Source: Litoditis marina
Lineage: Eukaryota; Nematoda; Chromadorea; Rhabditida; Rhabditidae
Reading direction: 5' to 3'
Assembly: GCA_964036275.1 (NCBI GenBank)
Contig: OZ038438.1
Span: 1,054,001 to 1,118,000, forward strand
DNA: 64,000 nucleotides
The position numbers and the translations under genes are program-made. Positions 11,694 to 26,600 of the stretch are shown in pieces. The notes below the pieces were generated by a model. That model had not been told where the DNA came from and did no database searches. It saw only the letters and a list, made by a program, of their open reading frames with translations. Position 1 is the first letter of the stretch. Each line of letters begins with the position of its first letter.

Positions 11694-14600
11694 CTATTCG
11701 TGGGGAGATTCACTGCGCTCGTAGCGGGCTCGATGCAGGGTAGCCAGCTGCTCACGGGCAAACTTCAGCTCATTTTCCTTGCGAAGAACCTGTTCTTGAG
11801 CATCCATCACCTAAAGTAATGGTATTTGTACAACAATTCAATATATTACACTATTCGTCTTCAATACTTCGTCTCAAAATAACTGATTAGTGTATACTAG
11901 GAGTTACATTTAAAAAAACTAGCAAGGATTCTAGTTTAATTTAATACTACAAGTATATTCATTGTAATTCACTCTATTCTATACGTTTAATAATAGTTAC
12001 AAAAACCTTTTATTTTCTGCAACTAACCTGGGCTATTCCGTGGACCATACGATCAGCAATAACAAGATTTCTTTCGTCCTCCACAACGGTCTGACGAGCA
12101 GCATGAACGAGACGCTCGGTCGCCGTCTGCAAAAATACAATGAAAATTATAAAAATATATATACAATATATTATTATGTCAAGCTTGTTATTACAACTTT
12201 TATCAATCACATGCGCTGTATCAACTACCTCATTTCTAGTTTTGTGTTAACTACCTTATTCCTAATTATATAAGAATCACAAAAACTATCGAACAGTTTT
12301 TGAAAGTCTTGAGGTTCAAGCGGATTTGCAATTTTTTCGAGTTTCACGTGAAAATGGGGTAGCCTTTCGCAAATAACAGGGACCGTCATCGGAACTACAA
12401 ACGATACTGGTTCGGCGATTGGAAAATCCAGAACTCATTTTTACTCAACAGAAAATTTCACTATTCTCTACAATTTTCATCTGGAACTTTTCCAAGTAGA
12501 CAGTGAAATGATATCTTCAAATGTCATGATTACTAGCAGATTCGAAGACATACCTTGACGGCGTGACCGGCTGCCTGCAGTCGTTTCCGGGCCTGGCTGT
12601 CCATGTCTGCCTTCACATTACAGGCTACCAACAGCTGGGCCGTAGAAGCTGCCACCTGAACAGAGAACATGAAAAGTCTACTGGAATACGAAAAACCAAT
12701 GAGCAACTCCAAATGCAAATCGGTTCCAAAAACATGTAGTTCACGAGAACGTATCGTCCGAGATTAGTTAAGCCCGGTTAGACTGCAAACTGTGGGACAA
12801 CGTTGCTTTAAAGGAGGACGACTATGTGGACCAATTCCGTGTCAACGGTCCTTTAAACTGCAATTGAATAGTGTATTGCAGTTTAAAGGACTGAAGCGTT
12901 GCGATTTGACCACATAATCGTCCTTCTTTAAATACATGGACTACGTACTTGTTTGGCGGCAGAACTGAGCTTCTCCTCGCCGGCCTGTCCCTGAACCAGT
13001 GCATTTGCGGCCTCGCACAGTTGGTGCACCGCGGCCACCACGAATCTGGCGGCAGAGATGAGTCCATCGGACCATTGATAGTCCTCCGTCGTCTGAGGGG
13101 CACGGGGATCCAGACGACCTGCACAAGTACTTTTATTAAATATTATTAAATTGTGAATAACTTTTTTCTTCACGTGATATGTAAGAAGATCCGCTCAGGA
13201 AAGTCATGTTGAATCGCCAAGAAAGAGTCCATTAAAATGAATTGCAACAGCCGTATGAAGTCCCGTGTATCAACCATGCTACCTATAACAGGGCATAGAA
13301 AAGATGACAAGTATTATTTTTGTTTAATGGTATCATTTTGTTCAGTTTGATTACAAAGTCTCATCAAATTACCTTGAGCAACTAGTTCTCTTTGGGCTGA
13401 AGACGCTGCCTTGACCAACGTTTGTACTGCTGTAGTTATCGACTTGGCGGCCGATAGAATTTGTTCGTCGAAGGCTAGATTCTCGTCCGCACGCTGGAAA
13501 ACGAATGTTGATATAGGATTTGTCAAACCGTTGTGGACACCGTACCATCGATTTTGTAAGGGGCGGGGTTTGGCGAAGGGCCAGCTAGTCTGCGTATCAT
13601 TGATCTACACACTCTCTCAACTGCTGGCAAATAATCAACGACCGCTCGCCCCGCATCGCTCAATCAATTGAACCCTCTGCTGTCTTTATGGGGAAAATGG
13701 CGACTATACATTATATTGAAAGTAGTGATTTCAACCACACAATCATATAATAGAACGGGGCCTATAATAGATGTATGACGCAACTTAAATTGTGTATTCA
13801 CACATTTTGAGACTCTTACTTTGTCACTTACTATAAAATACATCGATCTAAAATGTTCTGATAAAATGGCTGACAGCAATGATGGTGTCCAGTCGAACTT
13901 CGATATGTCTAATAGTTCTGGTTCCAAAACGAACCCAAGAATACCAGACATATCAGAGCTAAACTGGCTGATTCTAGGGGTGGGACATACAACATGTTAA
14001 AAAAAGAGTAATAAGAAGGAGGAGAAGAGAAAAACGTATTCATGGGGGTCTTACTTCGGGTTGTACTCGCGGGCGTAGTTCGGCCAACTTGCTTGCTGCT
14101 GCTTCAATGGAGCTGGCAGCTCCAATCAATTCGTTCTCCGCTACTACAGTTGGGTCAGAGTGATCCGTCCAGGTGTCTCCCTTAAAATGAACAGTTCTTA
14201 AAACAACTATAATCACATTTTAGATTGTTCCAGCAAACTGCAAAAATCTCCTTGTCCAAACTAGGTTAGTCCCATATACCGTATATGCCCCCATACTAAG
14301 GTTTTGTAAGCGAATGGTCTGGATACTTCCCTAATACTGACAGGAATAATGAGAACAGAACCAATTTAGGTTAAACGTTTATATTTTCGCACACAAGTAG
14401 GTGGGTGTGACTTTCTACCGTAAACTAACCCTCAGCAAATCGGTGCAGCCGATGAGATCGCGAACCGCCTTAGCGACGCCTCTCGAAGCATCCAACAGCA
14501 ACTGACGGGAGGTCTCGCTGGAGTTGTGCACAAGGACACTGTGGAGCGAGGCTAGAAGGCCACGGACCTAGAGATGCATGGTAAATACAATGCAGGGATA

Positions 14601-17600
14601 TGTTATCAGACTGTGAGATCCTCAGATGCCACGAATCAACAAAAACATAACAAACAAAACGCATATATTACAATATCGTCACACAGTTCGAGAGTTTTCG
14701 TTCCACTCGGATGTGTAGTTTTATCTTGTTATCTCGGACAAGAGTCGGGCCAACCCTGTTGTTTTGAGAGATCAACAACATAAACGTGGTCATCCTATAT
14801 AATATGTAAAGTATTACGGTACCTTTGCGGCGACATCCCTTCCGCTGTCCAGTGTTCTGTATCGGCTTTCCGGGGAATCGGCGTCGGCGGCTGCCGCTTT
14901 GGACACAATCAGCAGCTCGCTGACGGCCGCCCTCGCCATGTTGGCGGCGGCTATCACATCCGCCTGCTGCATGGTCTGCGCGGCACTGGCCAGGCGGGTG
15001 GCCGAGTCGGTCACGCGCTTGGTGGCCCTGGCTAGGTGCTCGGGGGTGGCGCCGGACGGACCGGGGATACCCTCACTGGTCTCGTGGTCGTAGTGCTGAA
15101 ACAGTACACAAGTTAGACAGCGTTAAAACATCTCCAACTGCAGCTGGAAGCAGCAGTTATGTTGTCACAAACATACGTATGGACTAGTCGAAATTCAATC
15201 AATCCATACTGTGTTTTTTGTCGGAATTGCAGCAAGCGTCTGATAAGTGATCACAGTTGCGACACATCAAGGGGTCAAAAAATCGAACAATGATAATCCA
15301 ATTCCATGATGTGGTTCAACCAGAAATTCAAACCATTCTCTTCGATGTAATAAACACAACATACCTTGATCTCCTGGGCAATGCTTTCAATGGCTGCTTC
15401 CAAAGCTCTGGTTCCCTGCTGTTGTTTGTCTTCCACCGATTTGACGGTCTTCAGAAGAGAAGTCACGTTGGTGACCATAACCTGCAAAATACAGTTTTTA
15501 TCAATATATCCTTAAAAGTTACAATGTTTTACATATTCAAAATGAAAATTCTAACTCAAAAAAAATCTTAGTGTTGGCTGTCTCGTTCGAAGACTGCTCA
15601 AATTTTTCGAATCCAAAAGAGATAGATTGTATACCTTGGCGGCATCCTTGAGGTTTCCCATAGCCGGATCTTGTAGAGATCTGCCTGAGGCGTTCTTTGT
15701 GGCTTGAATCAGTGCAGACAAGGCCGAAGCTACATCTCGAACCGCATGAATCACCATGACCTGCAATTCAGAATACATCAACCGAGTTGTATTCTCTCTA
15801 CAATCAGATACTCTATACTTTTTAATAGGAACCCATGACTATTTTATTATTGCCTATTGCCTTAGAAAATGTTTCGCCTTCGCACATCTGAAGATTCAAA
15901 TGCAGATCAAGTGAACTGTTCTGGGCTTTCTCGGGGTTTTTGGTCTATGAATGTTTTAAAACTATTCAATCACATGATTCTATAAATGTTCTTATAATTA
16001 TTCAATGTTACCTGTGCCTCGGCATTGTCACTGGATAGACAGACGGCTCCGTTCTTGACCGCATCCGAGAGGTTGACAATGGTGCGGACGGCGTTCTGCG
16101 CGGCCACGGCTAGTTGCTCCTGGTTGGAGGCCGCGCCCGCCACCAGCGCCTTCGTGTCCTCAACCAGCGCCTTTGCGGTCTTCAGTATAGCCTCCCTGCA
16201 AAAACAGATAATAAACAAGCACATTATGTTCCGCACAAACAAAATCTGTTAAAGCATATTATGAAAAGATGGTTTCCCTCAACGGGCTTCCCCCGTTGTA
16301 CGCTTTTTGAATTCCGCCGCATAAGTAACCGATGACAAAAGTAACCGAGGATCACAAAAATAACCGAGGTTCAAAGAAGCTGAAAAGCAATAAATTTGTA
16401 TCCACTCCAATACCTGCTGGTCAGGTTACGAGAAAAAAATAACTAATCAAAATGTTGGGAACTTTTCAATCAAGTACCTGTGGGCATTGAAGTCTTTCTG
16501 TTCCCCGGCAGGGTTAAGACTGCCGCTGGTGGCGAAGAGAATGGTCGTGTCCAGGTCGCCAATGATGCCAGAGACGGTATTGGCGGCGTTGATGCAGGCC
16601 TGCGTGCCCTTGGAACCCTCGTGCAGGGCTGCCAGTACCTCGTTCACCCTCTCCACTACCAGACGAGAGTGGTCGGCTAGCTGGCGGTGTACACGCTGAA
16701 ACAGACAATCATGTCTGAATAAACAATAACTATTGACAGTATCACATTTCTACTTGAACGAACACATAAGCACTTTATTGAGGGTTTCAATTGATGAGTT
16801 TGTAGTTCGATCACAAGGCGTATTTTGCTGGAAAACGGCAAAAATGTGCTAACTATTTCCGTATCTAGCTTTAGGTGTTAACTTTTATGCTTTCTGGCTT
16901 CATTTTTCCATCAATGTTCACTGTATCAATCAAGTACCTGATCCGAGGGATGGGCCTTTCTCTGTCCAGCCACCTTCACAGTGTCGATACAAGATGTTCC
17001 CAGCTTCTGCACGGACACTTTGAGCTTTTGAGCGAGATTGGGAGACGCCAGCATCGCAACAGCCTGCAATTAATAGTATTTCTCACTTTTATCAAGACTC
17101 TTACTGTATGAGTACAAAAGTTTAAACTCGTTATAGAGCGTTATAACGTGCGGGAGAAACGAGAAAAACTTTTAATTCATTCCGGATAGTCTAACCTGTT
17201 TCTCGTCGATGACAAGCAGGCGATACTTTTCACTGAGGTTCAGAGACATCGAGCCGAGACCATTTGGTTCGGCACAGGGAATGTCTATTGCGGTGCGTCT
17301 AAATGGGAGCTACATCAGTACACAGAAACAAGTATATAACTAGATGAAACGTAGATAATTCGATTGGAAGTTTATAGACATATCACGTCCTAACAAGAGA
17401 CACCTACTATATGCAAATAACTTTGCGATAACTACATCGTAGTAACCGTAATCAATTTGAAAACCAACCTAATTTCCTCGAGATACTGTGTCATGCGAGT
17501 CTGAGCATCGGCGAAGGATCCAGATGCGCCGCCGTGGGCATCGTCGGCGCTAGCGATCGAGTGGGAGATGGTCTCCACCATGCCTTGCACTGCACCTGAA

Positions 17601-20600
17601 ACACACATCGGTAGACATCAGAATAGCCCAAACAGCCCCGACCAGTCGAATTTCGGCCTGACTACGATAGAAATAGAAACACATTTTATGTCAATTTTTC
17701 GATATTCATTTTTTAAACTCTATCCTTTCTGGGCTCATTAGCTACGTTTGAGCTGATTGTATTGCTTGACATTGTTAACGAACTGTTGCTTTGATTACAG
17801 CTTAGGAAGATTAGGTTGCGTACCTTGATCGCTGGTGATCTTTCCCACGGTGTTTCTCATGTCTGCCAGCGCGTCCTTGAGCTGGGCGGCGGCCTCGTCC
17901 ACGCGCGAATGGTGTTCCTCCGCCTTCGGGTTTCCGCCCGCGTCGCGACACGCGTACATCATCTGCAGCTCCGCCTCCACGACCGTGCGGCACTTGTCGA
18001 ACAGTTCTGCCTGCTGGCGACTGTCTTGCGCGATGGACGCCGCGTCGCAGGCCGAAGCTGCCAGCGGCTGCGTCAGTTCCCAGTGGTCCTCCACACAATG
18101 CGCCAGCTCCTCGCCCTGAAAATCACAGTTGTCACTAATTCGTGACAAACAAAAAGATAAAATAAACTTTTTTCAGACTCGCTCTGTAAGATGCAAGTTG
18201 TCACTAATTCATACCGAAAAGAGAAAACATAACAGAACTAGTTTTCATTGACTTAACAAAGGGAAATGAGATCAGGTCCGAAACAGGTCAGTTTTATCGT
18301 CCAGTCGATTGCAAAATATTCACCTTGGAAATGGCGGCGGTCCTGAGGGAGTCCACCTTGCTGGCCAGACCCTGCGTCGTGTGCAGAATCTGTTGGTGAA
18401 TTCTCTTCTCGGCCGTCGACGAAGCTTGTCCGGCCGGGGATCCAACCGACTCCAAGGCGCTCCTCTCTACTTCCACAATCAGCTGAAACATAGCATTTGA
18501 ACAGTGTTTTCGACAATACATGACTATTATTCAAATGTATCGTTTATTTTTGATGTAGGAGGTTGAAAAATTGCCTCAGTATAGTTTGTCATGAGAAGCT
18601 ACTTCGACATGGACAAAAAGCAAAACAATGAGATGCACAATAACAAAACTGAACAGTTATGTGGAGCGAGAGCAAACCACAAACCTGCGCTAGTTGTTGA
18701 GAGAGGGACCAAACTACAAACCTGCTCTAGTTGTTGAATGACTCTGTCCATCTCGGCCTGTCCGGGCGCGGCGTCACGGATCGCGGCCACCAGGCGTTTT
18801 ATCGATTCGCTCACGTCCTTGCTGTTGTCGGCGAGTCGCTGCCAGATGACGCTGTCGCGCGGGGAACTAGCCAGGCTCTTGGCCGTCCTGCAACCGCCGC
18901 ATTGTTTGGGAACGATGGATGGCCTGTTTGCCGCACGGATTATCGCTGACTACAATGACCATTGGCTCGCCTTTTCAATTACTCATTCATATTCTTTTGT
19001 GTTTGTTTAGCAGAAAACGCACGAAATGTATGTCAGCTTACAGATAACACAAATGAAGTGATAACCTCTCAACTGAAAACTAATCTCAGAAAATACTCAT
19101 CATTCAGAAAACTTAACGGTCTAATAAATCAAACTATACACATGAATAGAACTGAAAAGCACAACTGACGTGATCATTTCACAGCTGGCGTCTAGCATTT
19201 GTCTGGTTGAGGCCAGAACCGGAATCTGTGCATCTCTGCCAGCCGGACTTATCTTAGCCGGAACCGCAGCAAAGTCTGGCTTGTCCACGTAGCTCTCCAA
19301 CTGTTCGGTGGCCTCACGAAGGGTGGACGCTGCCGACGCGCAAATAGTCTCACGCTCAGAGCTGAAAAAGAGAAGTTCGTCAAACTGTGTAAGCTTGAGC
19401 GGTAAACAGGTTATGAAAGTTCCAAGTTTCTAAAACATAGTTACCGAAACAAGTGGGTTTCAAAAACAGGTTATCAAAGTTTCTCAAAACAGCAGATTAT
19501 TTGTATAATTGGCCAAATTTCGAACTGATGCGTCGGGAAGGTTTAGGATACTCACGTTTTTTCTTTGTCTACATTCTTGACGGCGGTGATGAGGTTGGCC
19601 GTGCAACTGGCGACGTCGCGTGCGCAGTTGATGAACTGCTTCTTCACATTGACGTTCGTCGCTCTCTCCGACGCCTCCCTGCACAGATTGGCCAGAATAG
19701 AGGTGTGCTTGGCCACGGTGGTGGCATCCTAAAACAACTTAGATACATAAAACAGCTGCACACTCGGGGCAAATAAAAAAACACGTGAAACGTGAACAAT
19801 CATTGACAATCGTGTCTTTCATCAGTTCACGTTTCCAAATTCTGATGTGTTCAATGAGGTTTTCAAATAAACATGAAAGACGAACTGTTTTTCCACTGGG
19901 GATTAACAGTTCGCAACAATGTTACACAAGAACAAATTCTGATCTGTCTACAAACCAGATAAAACTTACATCCAATATTTGTTCCTGGTTGTACTGGCGT
20001 TGCTCGATTCGCTCGCAGACCTGTCGCACCAGCTGGCTGCTTCTGGTCACGCGCACCGTGTCGATGAGAGCCGTTTGACCGCGAATGCTCTTCGGATGAG
20101 CAACTCCCACCAGGTAGGCGGACTGAGAGGCGGACTCGGCCAGCGAGCACACCGACTCCGCGGTCGATCGCACACTGGTGCACACGTTGCGCGAGTTGAC
20201 GTCGCGCGCACTGCGCGCGATACCCGTCATCGCGTCCCCCAGGCGGCGCGAATGCTCCGTTACCGCATCCAAACTTCCAAAGTAACTTTCTTCGTTTACT
20301 GGCAACGTGGCCTGTTCGCAGAGATGACGAACGGACTGAAAATAAATGAATGAGAAAAGTTGAACAACACAATGGGATTGTAAAAACATCCGCATCTATC
20401 AAATACTTCATGTGCAATTCGATTCAGCCTGAACGCTGCAAACTTTGAGACTAACCGCCAAACTATAGGGGCATATGTTTAGTAAACGATGTGTTTGTAT
20501 ACATCTTGAGTTGAAATATACAGAGTTCTGTCCCTCATGCCACTAGTATGATATTTTTCTGGAAAAGAGATAGGCGTACCTGAATCTGTCTAAGAGCAGC

Positions 20601-23600
20601 ATCGCACTCTCGCTGCCACGGCTGTTCCTGACTGACTTGATCCACGATCGAGGAAACTGTTTCTGTGAAGTGTTTCGTGTCACGGGTCCAAGACTGCGTC
20701 TGAGACATGTCGCTGACGACGACGGACGCCTTGGAGAGGACCGAGACGGCCTCCTCGCGGCACTGCTCCAACTGCTCGATGCTCTGCGCACGAGTCTCCA
20801 GCGAGACCGGCTGGTCCTTGATGGCGGCGATGACGGCCGTGTGGAAGTCGGTGTAGCCCCTGACGAAGACGTCGAGCGACTCGTGGTGGGCGGGCGAGCG
20901 GATGTTGGCCTGCAGCTGCGAGGTGGCCTCCATCAGGTGGGTGGCGGCCAGCCGCACGTCCGGCTGGCGCACGGCGCCCGAGATGGAGATGGTGCGGATC
21001 TGGTGGATGGCACGTTCCACGTCCTGGTTGTCCGGCAGACACGAGATCACCTTGCGCAGACTCGTCGAAACCTGAAGGATAGTTGAAATGAATGAAATGG
21101 GCAGGTGAGATGTTAAGTTCGCCTTCCGAGAACAAAACATATCATACTTTACGGTAATGTGTGTTGGTTTTTGCAAAGGCAATGCGTACTGTGCTGACTT
21201 ACTTACATGAAGCGAGAAATCTATCAAGTTGAATACAAATACGAACTACAAACCTGTTTGGCGGCCTCGGTGAGTACAGGAGGATTGGCTTCCTCGCGAA
21301 TGCGGTCGAATACGCGTCCAGAATCGTGAACGACGGATCGAGCGTGCACAATGAATCTGCAACATTGACGGAATCGAGTGGAGAACCAGAAGAAACTGTC
21401 ATCGAAATCACTCAACAATGCTATTGGGAGTTGAAAATCGTCCTGCGAAATTCAAACACTGGGCTTGTTTTAATAACAAAAATAAAGTTTAGCGACTATC
21501 GGTGCGAGAAAATTCATTTTTCCCACAGATTAGATCAGTTTGAATGGAATGCGAATAGCTTGGCCGAAACTCACTCATCCAACTGAATGTCTGTTCTGGT
21601 GGACACGACTTCGGTGACTCCGCCGGTGAACTCGCGGAGACTCTGCGCCGCCTCGACGGCCGACGCGCCGATGTGCTGCTGGTCCTGCGAGGTGGCGGAG
21701 GAGACCAGTTGCGCCACGCTGCTGCCAATCTGGCGGGCGGACGACATCAGGTTGGAAGTGGCCGACTGGGCGGTGACTCCTCGGGACGGCGACAAATGTC
21801 CCGACTGGGCGGCATGATGCGTCTCCACCAACTGCTGGTCCAGCTCCTTGATCAGCTCCTCGCTGTAGAGCAGCTGCTGATTGAAGTTCAGCTGCTGCGC
21901 GTCGTTCAGGGCTGTCCTCAACTCGGCCAGGGTGCTGGATAGACCGTTGCTCGTCTGCTGCAGGTTGGCGGCCACGTGCGGCTCTTGAACGTGGGCGACC
22001 GCGGTGCGAGCGCATTCGATCAAACGAGTGGCTGGTTGAAGAATCTGAAAAAAAGAATAGAAAAAACTCTCATAAAATAAAAGCATGTCAACTTCGCTTC
22101 AACTTTCTAATGACTGTTTCTATTACAATAACGCTGTGTTCAGCGGAACTACTGCTGCTGAACACAGCCATCTTTAAGTTTTGCAGAACACATTTATACT
22201 AAAGTGGGTGTTCACGAGAGTGTGGAACAGACTGTACTGAATGAATTATTTTTCTCGAATAGTTCATATTTTCGCATTATTTCGATGAATGGTGTACCTG
22301 GTGAGAGTCTCTAATCAGTCGGCTCTGTGCTCGGAACTTGTCGCTGGAGCTGGCGGCCTGCTGCGATTCCCGAATAGAACTGATTAGTCGCGGCACGTGT
22401 TCTGCCGTTTCCGTACACTCGTAAACCAAGTTCTCAGTGGTGGTGCGAGTCTTGATCAATTCCTGAAAATATACCGATTACTATGATCATCCTGTAGCTA
22501 CCTCTTCAAATCCATCTAGTTACAGCCAGCTGACAGATATAGTATAGTTGTATGAGCTTGCCGGCAGACTGTGTCTAGATTTGTTTGAAGAAATGTGTTC
22601 TAAAACACAATAAGTAAGCAGTTTGGTTAAACGTGAGATAAAAATGATCGGTGGTGTGAGCAGGCTGTAACACGTATCTGGTTAGTACGGTAGGCTACTT
22701 CCGGCAACGGAAACAACGGAAGATGGCACGGCACACGTGGACTCACTTTCATCCGAACGCTGCCGATCCCATCAAAACACCATATTCCACATAGTCAACT
22801 ATACAAATTTATTTCCACTAATCGCGTCAATGAAGGCACTATGATACAGAAAAGGCACAGTCAAGATAATAACTTAAACTGGGCGATCGGGGGCAGTGCA
22901 CTTAGCTAGTTTCCGACTAAAAGGCAGTGAAGGACAACGGTGCGCTCGTTTGAGTTATAGCTAATCGTCACAGAACATTTTGATTAACAAGGCAGTGAAA
23001 GGCAAGCAATTGACTAGGGAAAATCACGTAGTAAAAGTGTTTAGGAAAAAGAGTCATTAGGTGGGGTGGTCAAGTATGCTAGTATGACAGAAAGCTGATA
23101 TGTGAAAAGATATGGGACTATCGCCTAGCGGATGCGCAGTATGGTATGCGTATCGTCAACAAGAAGTTGCTCCGTGGTCTCCGTCCGCTTCCGAGTTTCC
23201 TGAACAGAAAGCAGCCTACCGTAACCAGACCAACGTGAATATAACCGTAGTGGCACATGCATGCACGAAATTGAACAAACCTCGTGAGCCCACGCTCAAC
23301 CACAATTCATAATCGATACATGGGAAGTTACTCCAAGCCCCACTCGTTCATGCTTCACGAAAGTTGTGAAGAAAAATATTCTCAGAATGACTTTCAAGGG
23401 TAGATACGAAGTTGCATTTTGAAATTTTGACCATATCAGAGATAACAATTTGTGTGCACGAGATGGGTATACGATTTTCCCGTTCCCCAGCAGGTGTATG
23501 TTGCCCCATTCCCGCTATATTTCTAGTTTTATTCGATACTCGAAGATTGTGGCGTGGTGTCTCCATATCAGACTCGGTCATTCCCGTACCTTGCTGGCGT

Positions 23601-26600
23601 TGGCGGCGGCGATGGTCTGCGTGGCCTCGTAGGCGGTCTGCTTGGCTGCCTGCTCCAGTCTCTCCATGATGTGCTTCGCCTGACGCTCGCTCGTCGTCTC
23701 GTTCGTGACCGAAGCCATCTGTTCGGCCGCCTTCCGCAACGCCATCTCCGACTCGGCCTCCGAGGGACGAGACTCGCATTCCTGTAAAATAATTCATTAA
23801 GCATACTTTTCTAATCGGTTTGTCTTCTCTTTTTGTAACCAAATGCTCTCCGAACTAACTTCTGAACCCCAACTAATCTACTTAACATACTAAACTAGAA
23901 GTGTATGTGTAGGAAACGTCAAAAACATCATCAGCGCTAGTATTGCATGTCAGCTACTTGTGCTGTGGTTCCCACGCTACACGTGACCATGCATGTGAGC
24001 GAGCGTATAACCTACTCTGGTGGCGTCGATCATGTTGCTGGTGGCAGTGGCCACTCTTCTGGCGGCGTCCATCAGACGATCTTTGTGCTCCGGTCTCTCG
24101 TGGGCCTCGTGCTCGAACTGCTCCATCAGAATCTTACTGTGGCGGATCACCTTCTTCGCCTCTCTGGTCAAATCTTCGCTAGGTCCCTGAAGTTAGTTTC
24201 ATCCACTGAAGAATATTGTTGTCATTGTTCTAATACTAGTTTATTACGGTTGAGAAGAAAATAAAAACGTAACTGTATCTTAAAATAACTTCTGTGCGCG
24301 CTAACACTTTAATTTCCAAATGACAGATGCATATTGGTTAGCGCAACCTAAGCCAGCTGACACAAATCTCACCTAAGAATTGTATCTGCTACCAAGTCCA
24401 GGTAGCTATTCCTTTTGTTACGCTGTGTTTGTAGTATGATCACATTCGTTTCGGTTGTTATTCTTAAATTACGTTTTGTATGCAGATCACACTACAATTC
24501 AGCTATACTCGTTGCCTGCATGTTAGGCTGCAATGGGTGTTGTTAGTACCTGATGAGCGATCAGCTTGTTGGTTCTTCTCAGGACTTCATTGTACTGCTC
24601 CTCCTCTGTGATCTTTGTCGATTTCGGACTCGTCTTCACGTGCTCCAATAGACTGTCCAGAGCATGAGTTACCTATAAATTACAAAGTTTTGAAAAGTGA
24701 AAACTAGCCATTTCCATTAAAATTCGTTGAGATTCGAATTTCAGATACGACTATAATTGTGTATAACAGATTAATCTACAGATCGAAAACGGTAACTATT
24801 TGAATGAGGAACAATTTTATAAACTACTTTGGAACGAAGGCACCAGTAGTTTTTGCCGGAATCTTCAGAAGGAATAAACACCGGTAAATATACTAGTTAT
24901 TCTCCAAAAATGTGTCACGTAAAAAACTGTGAAACACACATTCGTTCACCCCATCATAACAAAAATGTGTAATTGCTCTCCTCCCGCTTTAAGTGACTTT
25001 TCTACTCTTATTTTTAGTGTACGGTGCGACGAATTTACCTGTCTGGCGGCCTCAAGAATGTCGGTATAGGCTGCTTGACCATCTCCGCCGTATCTAGTAC
25101 AGGCTGATTCAGCGTCGTGAAGAAGCTCCTCAACCGCATGCGACACCTGCAAAGATCCTGATTACAAACGTGGCTATAGACGAAACTGCTCAAAACCTCA
25201 AAAATCAAAGAGACGTCCCAAAACTACATTCTCACATAACTTAATTTTACTCACGACGATTCACGTGGGTTCTGGGTACATAACGTTTAATGTCGTACTC
25301 AATTCTGTTCCAAACTCACACATTCTACTGTTAATGTTATACGGGGCCTTTGAGTATCCCCAACATCATGGTTTGGTAATACAACAGTTCTAATATGTAT
25401 TGATTCTATATTTCACAATACTTTCCACTAAATACATGTGGAATATGACTCGCCTGACTGGCGGCATTGGTCAGCTGATCCTGACAGGCGTTGCTTTCGA
25501 TGGTGGGGGCGACCACCCGGGTGCAGGCCACCAGCTGCGAAGTGGCGAAGGCGCACTGGGTGGCACTCTGGATCACCTTCTCCTGAACCTGGGGCTCGTC
25601 GCATTCTGCCGAGATGGTCTTCGCTCTGAACATCGATCCATACTCAAAACACATACCAAAACAGAAAAAGAAATATAATGAAATCGAAATATAATGAAAA
25701 GTTTCTCTGAAAACCCAAGCTCTATTCAAGATTTACGCGGTATGAAACCAAAAATATCACAGGTATCAAATGCCAAAGACAAATCTCCAGTGAATATAGT
25801 TTTTTTTTTCTTGAGCTTATTATTCCCCCGCAGCTTTCAACTGCTACAGCTATTATCTGAGCATGAAATTACAGAAGAACAAAAAAACAATAGTTATTTA
25901 CATGTACTGCAGAAAGATCTCAGCTATCAAGCCAACACTACATTCGAATATTAGCCAAGCTCCAGTATATTTCGTGAATCGGATGATAAATCTTTTTGAG
26001 CTACCTTTTGACGACCAGATTGTGTGGGGGCAATGGGGCAAACACGGGAATGGGGGGTAGGTCTGGGACCAGATTCTGGGCACTGCTATAGTAGTTATAG
26101 ATGCGGACGTCGGTACACAGGCGTCGCGGTCGAGGTGCCATCTTATGTTATGTTCATAAGGGGAGATCTCTTCGAATCACGACTTAACGAGCGCTTTTTG
26201 TCGCCGCCGGCGCACACTTATGTGTTTCTAGACAGATAGCTGACTAACGGGTTAGTCTCAGTAAACTCTGCTAGAAAGGAATAGGGCCTTAGAATAGAGT
26301 AAGAAAGGCTTGCGAGTAGGGAGCGAGAGTATCGAAGAGCAGAAATGGAAGAGTGTTTGGGAAGAAAACCGGATCACGAACCAGGTTCTATTAGCCACCA
26401 TATCAATTAGCTTCCGCGCTAAATGAACCGAATTGTTTTGGATGCTATTCAAAAGGGAGAGATAACTATCAAGTTATGATTACGAACCCCTTCACACAAT
26501 ACGAGTAGACGATTTTGTATGGATATATTATATTGTGAACTATCTTGAATATAATTCAAATATTATAGAATTTGATTTTCGAGCATAATAACATGTGACG

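Larger units (their letters stand above)
11694..14180 (-). other. TLN: Talin C-terminal actin-binding (I/LWEQ) bundle and dimerisation helix, exons 42-47
   Basis: Residues about 2296-2539. Exons 42-45 encode the THATCH/I-LWEQ module ([15 protein letters not shown]-type [80 protein letters not shown]). Exons 46-47 encode the last helix that dimerises talin ([20 protein letters not shown]), ending SESPHE and TAG. Introns here hold a full MITE B copy (12807-12932) and a MITE A remnant (13574-13630). Confidence 0.95.
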
